The notes below the pieces were generated by a model that ran no database searches, was not told where the DNA came from, and was given only the letters and a program-made list of their open reading frames with translations. A stretch of DNA of 64,000 bases from Actinernus sp. WN-2022 (Eukaryota; Cnidaria; Anthozoa; Actiniaria; Actinernidae), in the NCBI GenBank assembly GCA_030867875.1, contig JAOWCC010001634.1:51680021-51744020 (forward strand). Direction: 5' to 3'. The stretch's first letter is position 1. Every line of letters starts with the position of its first letter. Position numbers and translations under genes: made by a program. Below are positions 9,516-18,300 of the stretch, piece after piece.

Positions 9516-10202
9516 TTACTTCAACGTATTGTGACATACCATAGGTGAAGGTATCTCTAATACGGTTGAAAAAGGATGTCGCAAACAGAAACATATATGT
9601 GCAAACTTAGTCTCAAGTTCTGAAATGAATAGCTTCTTATCATCTAAGGATATGCTAGCGCCGTAGTCATCGAATAGATCCTTCAATCCCGGTGCGCTTG
9701 CGATGCGAAATGCCACAATGATTGCGCAATTCTCGCGAAAGTTCTTGCATATACTTTTTTGTGTTTGCGATGAGGCCCAAATCGAAATACCAATGTGGCG
9801 TGCAGAAAAGGCTAAATCGGATATCTTATTGGTCCTTCCCTTAACATCCTTGCTTGCCGCACAATCATCAAGGATAATAAGTGTATTTGTTCCTTCAAAA
9901 AAACATGCACAGTCGCCTAGGGTCGCATCAATGTCATTCTGAGAAGGCGCTAGGACAATGAAGCGAGGATCTCCCTTACCAACACCTTTATAGGTTTTAT
10001 TGTTAGCATAGGTGGGACAAATTAATACGATATATTCAAACTTAAAACAAAATGGACCTCTCAATTTATCAACTATGAACTGAGTCTTTCCGCAGTTTGT
10101 GGGGCCAATTATGAGTGCGTTAAAGGGAATTTGTTCTGTTAATGTGTCCATGTTAATGATAAACATTTTGTAGCATTCCTTGTTCAATAGTTGCTTGTGC
10201 AT
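9516..10202 (-). CDS. A32-like (FtsK/HerA superfamily) genome-packaging ATPase
   Basis: 228 residues. It is expected to drive DNA into the capsid. Walker A is GPTNCGKT (33-40) and Walker B is LIILDD (108-113). The later segment SARHIGISIWASSQ matches the arginine/sensor region of poxvirus A32-type ATPases. Start choice is open: ATG at 10202 overlaps the capsid gene by 50 bp, ATG at 10166 by 14 bp, and ATG at 10151 not at all; all keep the Walker A intact. It lies directly behind the major capsid gene on the same strand, a common Polinton arrangement. Confidence 0.9.
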   Translation of the reverse strand: MHKQLLNKECYKMFIINMDTLTEQIPFNALIIGPTNCGKTQFIVDKLRGPFCFKFEYIVLICPTYANNKTYKGVGKGDPRFIVLAPSQNDIDATLGDCACFFEGTNTLIILDDCAASKDVKGRTNKISDLAFSARHIGISIWASSQTQKSICKNFRENCAIIVAFRIASAPGLKDLFDDYGASISLDDKKLFISELETKFAHICFCLRHPFSTVLEIPSPMVCHNTLK

Positions 10203-11403
10203 CAGAAAGCACGAATATGTGCATGTTCACCTTACCTGAGCCTCCACTGCGATGAATCCTAAGGCGAATGGATGCTCCAGCATCTTGTTGAGCTAAACCA
10301 TCTCCATGAACTATGCTGGTTTGCGAGGTGCGGCAATCGATGAGTGCGGCAAACTTGTTCTCAAAGAACTTCTTATGCGTCATCGATGTAGCGGCGGCAG
10401 CCTCTCCGAAACGCGGGACAAACCAATTCTTCGCTGACTTCCATAAATCCTTTGGTAGCATCCCAAAAGAATATAGAGCGTTAGGAATGCCATTGACGTG
10501 TACCTCGACCTTGGTGATTCCTGGATTTACGAATTTCTCACTATCTCTAGTGCCTGCCACATGAGGATCCACAAATAGAAGAAGAATGCCATTGAGAGAG
10601 AGACGAAGTACGTTTATGCTTTCAGATACTAGTGTATCGGTTCCTAGATCGATCGAGACGGTTTTGAAGTACTCATAGTGGTTATACAGAAAGGCTTTAC
10701 CGCTGGCGTAGGTACTATTGGCCTGCGACGCAAGATCGAGACTTTCGATGACTTCATATTCTAGTTCAATGTTCGATAGTTTGTACGTTCCTACTTTCGT
10801 ACTGTCGGATCCGACTATGACGTCTATGGCCGGTGCCAGTGTCAAATGAAATGACATCTTATCTCGAATCGCATGTGGATAAAAGACGCCATGGGTTGTG
10901 ATAACTTCATGATCAATAGGTATCTTATATACGCTACCGTATGCCGCTAGTGTCGCATTATCAGCCGCATCAGACTTAGATGCGTTACTGGCCTTTGAAC
11001 GAAGTTTGTTCACATTAGCAGATTGAATGCCCCGCTCTACGCTATTCTCTCGTTCTACCTCAGATAGGTATAGATCGCTATATACCTGTAGTAGATCGGG
11101 TCGACTTAGATCTTCTAATCTAGTAGTTCCCATCCATACGACTCGCTTTGAGACTATGCAACGTCCAATATTGGCCACCAAATAGTTGTCGGCATGACCC
11201 CGGGATAGAGCGATATTGGCACTAAGGGCTAGACTACCAGGTACTAGAAGTCTATTTTCGCCTAACGTAGGAACATTAACAATTAAAGTTTCCCCCGGAT
11301 TGGCTGAGGAAGGAGTGAAAGTTACACGATGGAACACACGACTGGCTTTAAGAGATCTACCTTCTCTAGGAGAATAGTCAGGATGGAGCGTCGTTGATAT
11401 CAT
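10153..11403 (-). CDS. MCP: Major capsid protein, double jelly-roll (hexon-like)
   Basis: 416 residues from the ATG at 11403; a 12-residue extension to a GTG at 11439 is possible but unlikely in a eukaryotic context. Family hallmarks are visible: LLVPGSLAL near the first strands, NIGRCIVSK, a helical ERENSVERGIQ segment, the HGVFYPHAIRDKMSF/LTLAPA block between the two jelly rolls, and ELEYEV. This protein would form the trimeric capsomers of an icosahedral particle. The frame is intact. It is divergently arranged with the 347-residue gene at 11480, and followed on the same strand by the packaging ATPase. Confidence 0.9.
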   Translation of the reverse strand: MISTTLHPDYSPREGRSLKASRVFHRVTFTPSSANPGETLIVNVPTLGENRLLVPGSLALSANIALSRGHADNYLVANIGRCIVSKRVVWMGTTRLEDLSRPDLLQVYSDLYLSEVERENSVERGIQSANVNKLRSKASNASKSDAADNATLAAYGSVYKIPIDHEVITTHGVFYPHAIRDKMSFHLTLAPAIDVIVGSDSTKVGTYKLSNIELEYEVIESLDLASQANSTYASGKAFLYNHYEYFKTVSIDLGTDTLVSESINVLRLSLNGILLLFVDPHVAGTRDSEKFVNPGITKVEVHVNGIPNALYSFGMLPKDLWKSAKNWFVPRFGEAAAATSMTHKKFFENKFAALIDCRTSQTSIVHGDGLAQQDAGASIRLRIHRSGGSGKVNMHIFVLSDAQATIEQGMLQNVYH

Positions 11404-11479
11404 GATGTTTGTTTCACAATTGAATATGTTTTGTTCCACAATTGAATACTAATATTATATCACATATCAAGTGTTCAAT
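11404..11479. promoter_or_regulatory. Short divergent promoter between capsid and membrane-protein genes
   Basis: 76 bp separate two divergent ATGs (11403 and 11480). The spacer contains two copies of CACAATTGAATA and a TATTATAT stretch near 11451. A bidirectional promoter here would co-express the capsid gene and its + strand neighbour. Confidence 0.5.
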
Positions 11480-12523
11480 ATGGAAGAAACTTTAGACTTC
11501 GATCCTATATCTGAAGAAGGTAGAGCCGATGTGAATGATCTTACTGCCGAAGAATGGGCGGAGATTAGACCTGATGATGGCGAGGCAGAAATGGATTGGT
11601 GGAATAGAGCTAAGCATAGCTTCAAAAATACGACGAAAAGCATACGCGATAGGTTATGGAAAAATCGTAGTAACTGGGGAACCAGTTCAGCTGAGTATAT
11701 AGAATTAGTCAATCAAGGTGATGATGCGGAAACGCAATTTACGGCGGGCAGTGGCGGCAGCGGAGCTGCTACTGCGGAAACGCTATTTGAAAGACTGAAA
11801 AGACGGACTGAAAATGCACAGGACCAAATAACTATAAAGTTTCCAAAAGCAGATCTAACGAAGTTCACTGCTAGTTTGGATGACTATGATAGGGTCGTGA
11901 TAAAACTCAATCGTAAAAATGCTGAATCATACTTACTGTCGGATGCCGTAGACACTCACAACGCATTACCGAAAACGCTTAAAAACGCTCTTGGACCTAC
12001 TGCGGAAAAGGAGATTAGTACGAAAGAGGATATGGCCACCGAAAAAGATAGACAAAAGGCCGATGAAATAAAAAAGATGGATTCATTAACTAAGGGAACT
12101 CCAGAATATGAAGTGGCAAAGAATAAAGTAGTAGCACTAGAGGATCAGAAACAGGAGATCGAGAAAGAAATAGAAGCCATCAAAGATCGTATGTCGTTAC
12201 GAGACCGCATAAAAGCCATCTTCAAGAAACATGGATTTACGGTGATTGGAGTGTTAGCTGTCGCTGGTGCCGTAATTGGTACCGTCGTTAGTATATTGAC
12301 AAAAGGCTTGGCTTCCGTTGCTAAGGGAGTTGGTGGTGCTTTGAAGGATCTTGGAAAAAAGTTGGCTAACGTGCTACCTGCGGCGATGGGCGCTATTGCG
12401 AGTTTCATATTCCGTACAGCTGGAGAAGTTTTCGGCTTCCTTGCCAAGAATGCCTGGATACTCATTGTAGCTGTGGTCATATTCCTAGTAGAGCAATATA
12501 AATCGTCGAAACGTCGGCGCTAA
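11480..12523 (+). CDS. Acidic/coiled-coil protein with C-terminal membrane domain
   Basis: 347 residues from the ATG at 11480; the in-frame GTG three codons upstream is not needed. Function unknown. The N-terminus is acidic with Trp residues, and a Gly/Ser-Ala linker follows near residue 90. Then comes a long charged helical region (about 170-240), a hydrophobic Ala/Gly-rich domain (about 253-320, containing GVLAVAGAVIGTVVS and repeated Lys-Gly spacers), and a final membrane segment (NAWILIVAVVIFLVE) with a basic tail KSSKRRR. I have seen this C-terminal pattern in Polinton-derived proteins of cnidarians; a virion membrane-active or internal protein is an inference. It converges on the 521-residue gene with a 4-bp overlap. 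Confidence 0.75.
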   Translation: MEETLDFDPISEEGRADVNDLTAEEWAEIRPDDGEAEMDWWNRAKHSFKNTTKSIRDRLWKNRSNWGTSSAEYIELVNQGDDAETQFTAGSGGSGAATAETLFERLKRRTENAQDQITIKFPKADLTKFTASLDDYDRVVIKLNRKNAESYLLSDAVDTHNALPKTLKNALGPTAEKEISTKEDMATEKDRQKADEIKKMDSLTKGTPEYEVAKNKVVALEDQKQEIEKEIEAIKDRMSLRDRIKAIFKKHGFTVIGVLAVAGAVIGTVVSILTKGLASVAKGVGGALKDLGKKLANVLPAAMGAIASFIFRTAGEVFGFLAKNAWILIVAVVIFLVEQYKSSKRRR

Positions 12524-14085
12524 CGAAATATCATCCATGAGGCTACGCCGGCCACAACACCCACGATTGCTAAATTGGTTTCGTGATTCGTTGGCGATGC
12601 GCCGCGACTTTGTCGCCTATGTTGCTTAGGAATATGCGTAGCTCCGCTGTATGCGATAGTCTTATGCGTTACTGGCAGTTGCGAAGTACCTGGTTGCCCT
12701 TTTGGTGCTGGTCCTTCCATGTGGACTGGTGGTGGTGGTTTTTCATCGAGGTTGATACTATCATTTATTCCTAAACTTAGGCCTGGCTTATTCGACATTT
12801 TCAGGTAGTTGTTATAACCGACTATACTCTTTTTATTGATATTCATATTGCTGGGTATTAACATACAACCCTTAGCAATTGCTAGGTCGAGACGAGAGTT
12901 CGTGTCATTCAGAGCTTTGTTATATTGCACTAAACTATCCCAATCCTTTTCCATGATGGTATCTCTAAGCAGTTTTTTGAAGTCTTCTTGGACACCGGGG
13001 GACAAGCCTGGCGACCCTACGATCGGGACAGTTCCCACACCCTGGGCTCCTAGGATACAAAACATGTAGACCTTTACGGATGCATTAATTCGGACTACCC
13101 CAGCCTTAGTCAGCCCCTTGCTCTGCTGCGGAACGAACCAATTGTGCTGCTTTTTCGCCATTTCGTCGCGATAGAACCGCGTCGGAATATCGAGTGGCCC
13201 ACTTGTATCGAACCCCCACGACTTATCAGTAAATCTTGCTCGGCGCAGGGCGAAGTTAACTTTAATGACTCCAAACTCTCTCCTGAGCCTGTCGTATACG
13301 ACGGAGTTCCATGGGACGTTGTCGTTCTTATTAAAGATGTTTTCTCTGGGGAGGGGGACTCCCAATTCGAACAGTAATCGCATGATTGTGTAGTACACGT
13401 GGAAGCGGTAAAAGCTACGGATGTAATCAGTGATTGGTGCGTCATCTGAAAGATGGTCATCGAACGACACTCCGCAGCCAGCCGTTGCGCACCAAACTAC
13501 GAAACAGAATTGTTGCTGCCAATGCCTCATTGGTAGAGCATCTAACCATTCTGTCGCTTTCTTGGATTTATCGTCTTTGTCATCGTCGTCGTTGTCGTTA
13601 ATGGTGTCAGTAGGAAAATCGAACCCCAGCCCTAGTAAGATATCTCGCGGCTCCGACATGAAGAACTGATCCTTCGTTACGTAGATCTTGAGAATTCGCA
13701 TAAAGGGGTCTATGTCTTTGGCGTCAATCTTCCAGGGAACTGCTGGAACTGGATACTTAAAATCAGTCCTTCTGAATGGAAGTGGAAAACCCACAACTGT
13801 CACATGTTTTTGCGTTGTCACGCGTAACGCTTCGTGTAGATGATTTCTGACATCTACTGGTATGAGACCACTCATATTCCAATGCTGCCCACCATCGTAA
13901 AACATAATTCTAGTCTCGTATGTAGACTCATCATGTATGTCGGATGCCGTTGTCCTAGCTGAGAACTTATCGAAGTCCGCGTGAGGATAATTTTTCTTAA
14001 AGGCCGCTAAAGCCTTTGCATTGCGAGGTGCGATATAGTCACCCCAATCACCGTCGAAATGAACTCTGCCTTGGATACTAGGCAT
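12520..14085 (-). CDS. Large Polinton protein with C-terminal anchor, unknown function
   Basis: 521 residues, family not named by me. Residues 1-330 look like a folded domain rich in aromatic residues. It is interrupted near 160-175 by an Asp-rich low-complexity insert (NDNDDDDKDDKSKK). Residues about 430-500 are Pro/Gly-rich and probably disordered. The last 17 residues form a hydrophobic tail (LAIVGVVAGVASWMIF), as in a tail-anchored protein. No protease triad, ATPase or nuclease motif is evident. It is divergent from the penton-like gene with a 158-bp spacer and convergent with the 347-residue gene. Large size and an intact frame suggest a structural or terminal-protein role, but this is open. 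Confidence 0.75.
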   Translation of the reverse strand: MPSIQGRVHFDGDWGDYIAPRNAKALAAFKKNYPHADFDKFSARTTASDIHDESTYETRIMFYDGGQHWNMSGLIPVDVRNHLHEALRVTTQKHVTVVGFPLPFRRTDFKYPVPAVPWKIDAKDIDPFMRILKIYVTKDQFFMSEPRDILLGLGFDFPTDTINDNDDDDKDDKSKKATEWLDALPMRHWQQQFCFVVWCATAGCGVSFDDHLSDDAPITDYIRSFYRFHVYYTIMRLLFELGVPLPRENIFNKNDNVPWNSVVYDRLRREFGVIKVNFALRRARFTDKSWGFDTSGPLDIPTRFYRDEMAKKQHNWFVPQQSKGLTKAGVVRINASVKVYMFCILGAQGVGTVPIVGSPGLSPGVQEDFKKLLRDTIMEKDWDSLVQYNKALNDTNSRLDLAIAKGCMLIPSNMNINKKSIVGYNNYLKMSNKPGLSLGINDSINLDEKPPPPVHMEGPAPKGQPGTSQLPVTHKTIAYSGATHIPKQHRRQSRGASPTNHETNLAIVGVVAGVASWMIFR

Positions 14086-14243
14086 GGTTTCTTATCCTTG
14101 GCGCCGGGCCAATCAATCCGTTCGATTCGTACACTTGACTAATCTGTTTGATATTGATACGTATTAAAGTTACGACATATGTTAATATCGTGAAGTAAAG
14201 AACGTATGTTAATATCATATCGAAGTAAACTTCAGGCTTTAAT
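14086..14243. promoter_or_regulatory. Divergent promoter region with a direct repeat
   Basis: The spacer between the 521-residue gene (minus) and the penton-like gene (plus). Two imperfect copies of a roughly 28-bp unit (about 14175-14200 and 14201-14230) share TATGTTAATATC and CGAAGTAAA-like ends, ending 14 bp before the penton ATG. Candidate binding sites for a late-gene regulator. Confidence 0.45.
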
Positions 14244-14908
14244 ATGGTAATCTTAAATGTCACCACTACCTCGGCTGACCATACGGTCTACTTTCAAGAA
14301 CCTATTTACATCCATAATATTTCTCTAATCGCGGTCGCTTTTGAGAACGGTTGGTGGAACCTATCAGAGAAAGCTTCATTCACTTGGAATGCCCCAGGCG
14401 AGATACGGATTCCTTATGAACTTAAGCCGGGGAATTACAATATAAACATCTTAATGGACGCCCTCAAACCCGCGGTTACTGCTGGTTTATTGGAATTCGT
14501 AGCCCACGATCATAGGAAGTTTTGGATTCTAAAAATTAAGAAACCAATCCTGTTCAGTAAGAATCTCTGCGATTTGTTTAATATCAAGGGTACTCCAGAA
14601 GGGGATAATGTGTCACTCAAAGTAGGAGAATACAAACTGGTGGTACAACTTCTTCACTATGTATATATCTATTGTGATGTGGTGGATCCTAGCTTCTCAA
14701 TTCTTAATGGAAAGCAATCAAACGTGCTGGCTATCATTAATCTCGTGGGCCTTAGGTTTACAGAATGTACTTACAATCAATTGCTTCCTTGCCCATACGA
14801 TCTCTAGGGACAAGACGAAACAGCCTTCGCCTGACACTTAGAGACGAAGAAGGAAATATTATAGGCTTCCGTGGTCGACCTATACGATACGTATTGAAGA
14901 TTGAGTAA
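14244..14908 (+). pseudogene. Penton-like minor capsid protein, frameshifted near its C-terminus
   Basis: The first frame (14244-14807) encodes 187 residues resembling the single jelly-roll minor capsid (penton) of Polintons/adintoviruses, with motifs such as FSKNLCDLF and a conserved VYIYCDVV strand. The family's C-terminal strands (LRLTLRDEEG, then IIGFRGRPI) are found in a different frame that is open from 14756 to the TAA at 14906-14908. The shift therefore lies between about 14756 and 14804. The first frame runs only 14 or so unrelated residues past this point before stopping. A sequencing or assembly error, programmed shift or true mutation are all possible. The BEL element starts 3 bp after the second-frame stop. 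Confidence 0.8.
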
Positions 14909-14911
14909 GTT

Positions 14912-15212
14912 TGTCAGAGATCATACATGTAGTACGTTATCAATACAGGGCACTTATGCATGAGAGATATATATACCAGTATAAACAAGACATGATCCAA
15001 TAAGTAATCGCAATTATCTATGTATTTTAGGAATGTAGGCATAAGTTCACTAGGGAACTGAAACCTTGATAACTAACTGTCAATCAAGTGAACAATCGAT
15101 CGAACGCATGATATGAAAGTATAGGGAGTGTTGTGCTGTGTACTTCTAGCAGTGTGTATTAATAAAACTGAAGAGGAATATTATGTCGGTAGCAATGGCT
15201 TCATTCACGACA
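14912..15212 (+). repeat. BEL 5' LTR
   Basis: 301 bp, TG...CA ends. Contains a TATATATA stretch near 14960 that could serve as promoter and an AATAAA polyadenylation hexamer at 15161-15166. It differs from the 3' LTR in CTTGATAAC versus CTTGACAAC. Confidence 0.95.
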
Positions 15213-15217
15213 TAAAG

Positions 15218-15235
15218 TGGCACCCCCGATGGGAC
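15218..15235 (+). promoter_or_regulatory. BEL primer-binding site
   Basis: TGGCACCCCCGATGGGAC begins five bases after the 5' LTR. It starts with TGG, as expected for pairing with a tRNA CCA end; I did not identify the tRNA. Confidence 0.7.
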
Positions 15236-15300
15236 ACACTGAGAACATATCAGGAATATTAACTAGTTGAACTGGGCTTCATACAAACGTGAAAACAAAA

Positions 15301-18300
15301 ATGGAAAAGCTAGCGAAGGATCTGGATGTACAACTAAAGTTTTTAGCCTTCACCAAAGCAAAGGGCGAGGTGGTTGTAGGAAAGAGAAACGCCGAAGGAA
15401 TCGAGCGGCATCGTGATGCCCTCCGGATTATTGTGAAGCAGGTGGAGACGTTAAAACTAACTATCGAGCAAGAGAAAGTTTCGGCGGGTGAAACAATGGA
15501 AGGTCTTACTCTTTGGAACAAAGATATTGAAGAACAACAGTCGCTAGCTGATGAGGAAATCACGCGACTGGGGAAATGTTTATCCGACGCCAAACATGAG
15601 GAAAACCTAGTTGAACAGGAGAATGGGCAGGGCATCCTAGCGCAAGCCAGGGCTTCGCAACTGGCTTTTGAAAAGGCACAGTATGAGTTAAAACTGGGGT
15701 ACGAACAGAAGATCGAGGAGGCAAAAGCGAAAGGGAAGGAATCTACGATATATAGCAGCACAGGTGAAAAAGGGAATAACGCCAAGCTTCCCAAGCTGGT
15801 AATTTCCAAGTTTGATGGATCTCACATGGATTGGCCACGATTTTGGAATCAGTTTGTTGCGGAAATCGACAAAGCAGAGGTTGCGAGTATTACGAAGTTT
15901 AGTTATTTGAGGGAATTAGTGAATCCAAGCGTAAGGGCCGGAATTGACGGTCTTCCTTTTTCAACTGAAGGGTATGAACGAGCGAAGAATATTTTAAAGG
16001 ATCGGTATGGGAAAGCCAGTGAGGTTGTAAACGCGTATGTTGTGAATATCATGAGTTTGCCTAAAATTAGTGGGGCAAACCCACTAAAAATCCATGATTT
16101 CTACAGTAAGTTACTTACTAGTGTGCAATCTCTAGAAACAATGGGTAAATTGAATACTGTAAATGGATACGTAAGGATGACCCTAGACAAGCTTGAAGGT
16201 ATAAAGGGGGATTTGGTTCGTACGGAGGACGATTGGCAGGAATGGGATTTCCCTAAATTTGTAGAGGCCCTACGGAAGTGGACACTACGAAATCCCATTC
16301 TGGCCAAGGAGTCTGAATCACCTTTTCGTACTGACAGGCCAAACGCATCGCGCAATCGGCAAAATGCAACTCATAATTATCAAACGCAACAGAGTGGGCG
16401 GAATTGGAAACGCGTTTGTGTTTATTGCAATGATGGCTCACATAAGGCTGTGGAGTGCACTAAGGTTATCGGGGTAGATGATCGGAAAGCCATTTTGAGA
16501 GCCAGTAAGCTTTGTTTTAATTGTACAGGGAGCCAGCACTTAGCATCGGAATGTCGTAGCCGCTCGGTATGCCAAACATGCGATAGGAAAGGTCACCATA
16601 CGTCCATTTGCCCTACTCTCGGTGCAATTAAAGGAACACAAATGGGGAAACCGGAGAAGATGATGACAACTACGTTTACAACTAATAACTTGGTAATTTA
16701 TCCTGTCGTTGTAGTTGAAGTGGGTGGGATTACGTGTCGCGCATTATTAGATACGGGCGCCGGAAGCTCGTATGCGTCAGCGGCGTTGCTCGACAAAATT
16801 GGCGCACGTGTGCACAAAAGGCAAGTGCGCACAATTGAGATGATGCTCGGCTCAGTAACGAAAACGATGGAAATGTCCCGTGCGCAAGTGCGCTCACATG
16901 GGTCCGATTTTCATATGGACGTCGAACTTACAAGGGTTAACAAGGACAAGCTTCTTGAGCTGGATAACCCACGCTATCCGGAATGCATCGCAAAGCATTC
17001 GCACCTAGAGGGAGTGACAATGGACGATACGGATACGAAGGATTGTCTGCCGGTACATGTCATCCTGGGCGCAAGTGAATACGCTCGCATTAAAACTCAG
17101 ACACTTCCAAGGATTGGCGCGCCGGGAGAGCCTATCGCGGAACATACGAAATATGGGTGGACCATAATGTCACCAGGTAAGGAAATAGATTTGTCGCCCA
17201 TGTTTGCGACTCAAACCTCCGTGATGGATTATGAGGATTTGTGTCGTTTGGATGTGCTCGGGCTTCAAGACTGTTCGGAAGGTGACCAAACTGAAGTATA
17301 TGAAGAGTTCAAGGAACAACTGGTTCGCAGCCCAGATGGCTGGTACGAGACTGGCCTGCCATGGAAGGGAAATCATCCACCCCTCCCCAACAACAAAACT
17401 GGCAGCCTGCGCAGACTTCAGAATCTCGAGCGCAAGTTGGACAAGCAAGGATTGAGTGAAAGGTATCACAAGGTTATCCAAGATCAGATTGCTACAGGCA
17501 TTGTGGAGCGTGTAACTGGTCCTCCCGAAGGGCGCGAGTTTTATATCCCACATAAGGCGGTCCTGCGCGAGGGTGCAGAGAGTACCAAACTCCGTGTTGT
17601 GTATGATGCGTCCGCACGTGCATCAGATAACTCGCCATCCCTTAATGAATGTCTAAATCCAGGACCACCCTTACAGAACGACCTATGGAATGTAATGGTA
17701 AGAGCGAGGCTCCACCCTATCCTGATAACTGGGGATCTCGTGCAGGCCTTCTTGCAAATAAGGATCCGGGAAGAGCATCGTGATGCTTTACGTTTCCACT
17801 GGTTTGAGGATCTGGAAGCCAAAACGGTCGAGACCTTGCGGTTTACCAGAGTGTTGTTTGGGCTCGCCCCATCGCCGTTTCTGCTGGCGGGCGTGCTCAG
17901 GCAACACTTGGAAAGCTGCAGGGAAACCTATCCGGATATGGTGAGTGAGATATCGAAGAGCTTGTATGTCGACGATCTCATATCCGGGGGTCCATCACTT
18001 AAGAGCGTCGAGGAATTAAAGGATGCAGCCACAAAGATATTTGCAGAGGGAGGGTTCGAGTTGCACAAATGGCATTCTAATGTGTGCGAGCTAGAGGTCA
18101 CAGAGTCCTCACAAAATGGGGAAGCTGGTGAGACTTACGCTAAGGAGAAATTAGGAGTTCCCAAAGGAAGACAAGCGACCATCCTTGGTCTCTCTTGGTA
18201 CAAAGAAGATGATACTATCAGCATCAAGTTCCCGACAGAGTTGGTCCAACCGACAAAGCGCGGAATCTTAAGCAATGTTTCGAAGATTTACGACCCCCTC

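Noticed and set aside
11471..11479. GTG start for the 347-residue gene, and similar non-ATG starts at 7470, 11439, 15289 and 44201
   Set aside because: Eukaryotic context and nearby in-frame ATG codons make the ATG starts more likely.
15279..15809. 176-residue minus-strand ORF, and other ORFs antisense to PolB, gag-pol and capsid genes
   Set aside because: Shadows of the coding frames on the opposite strand; no family features.
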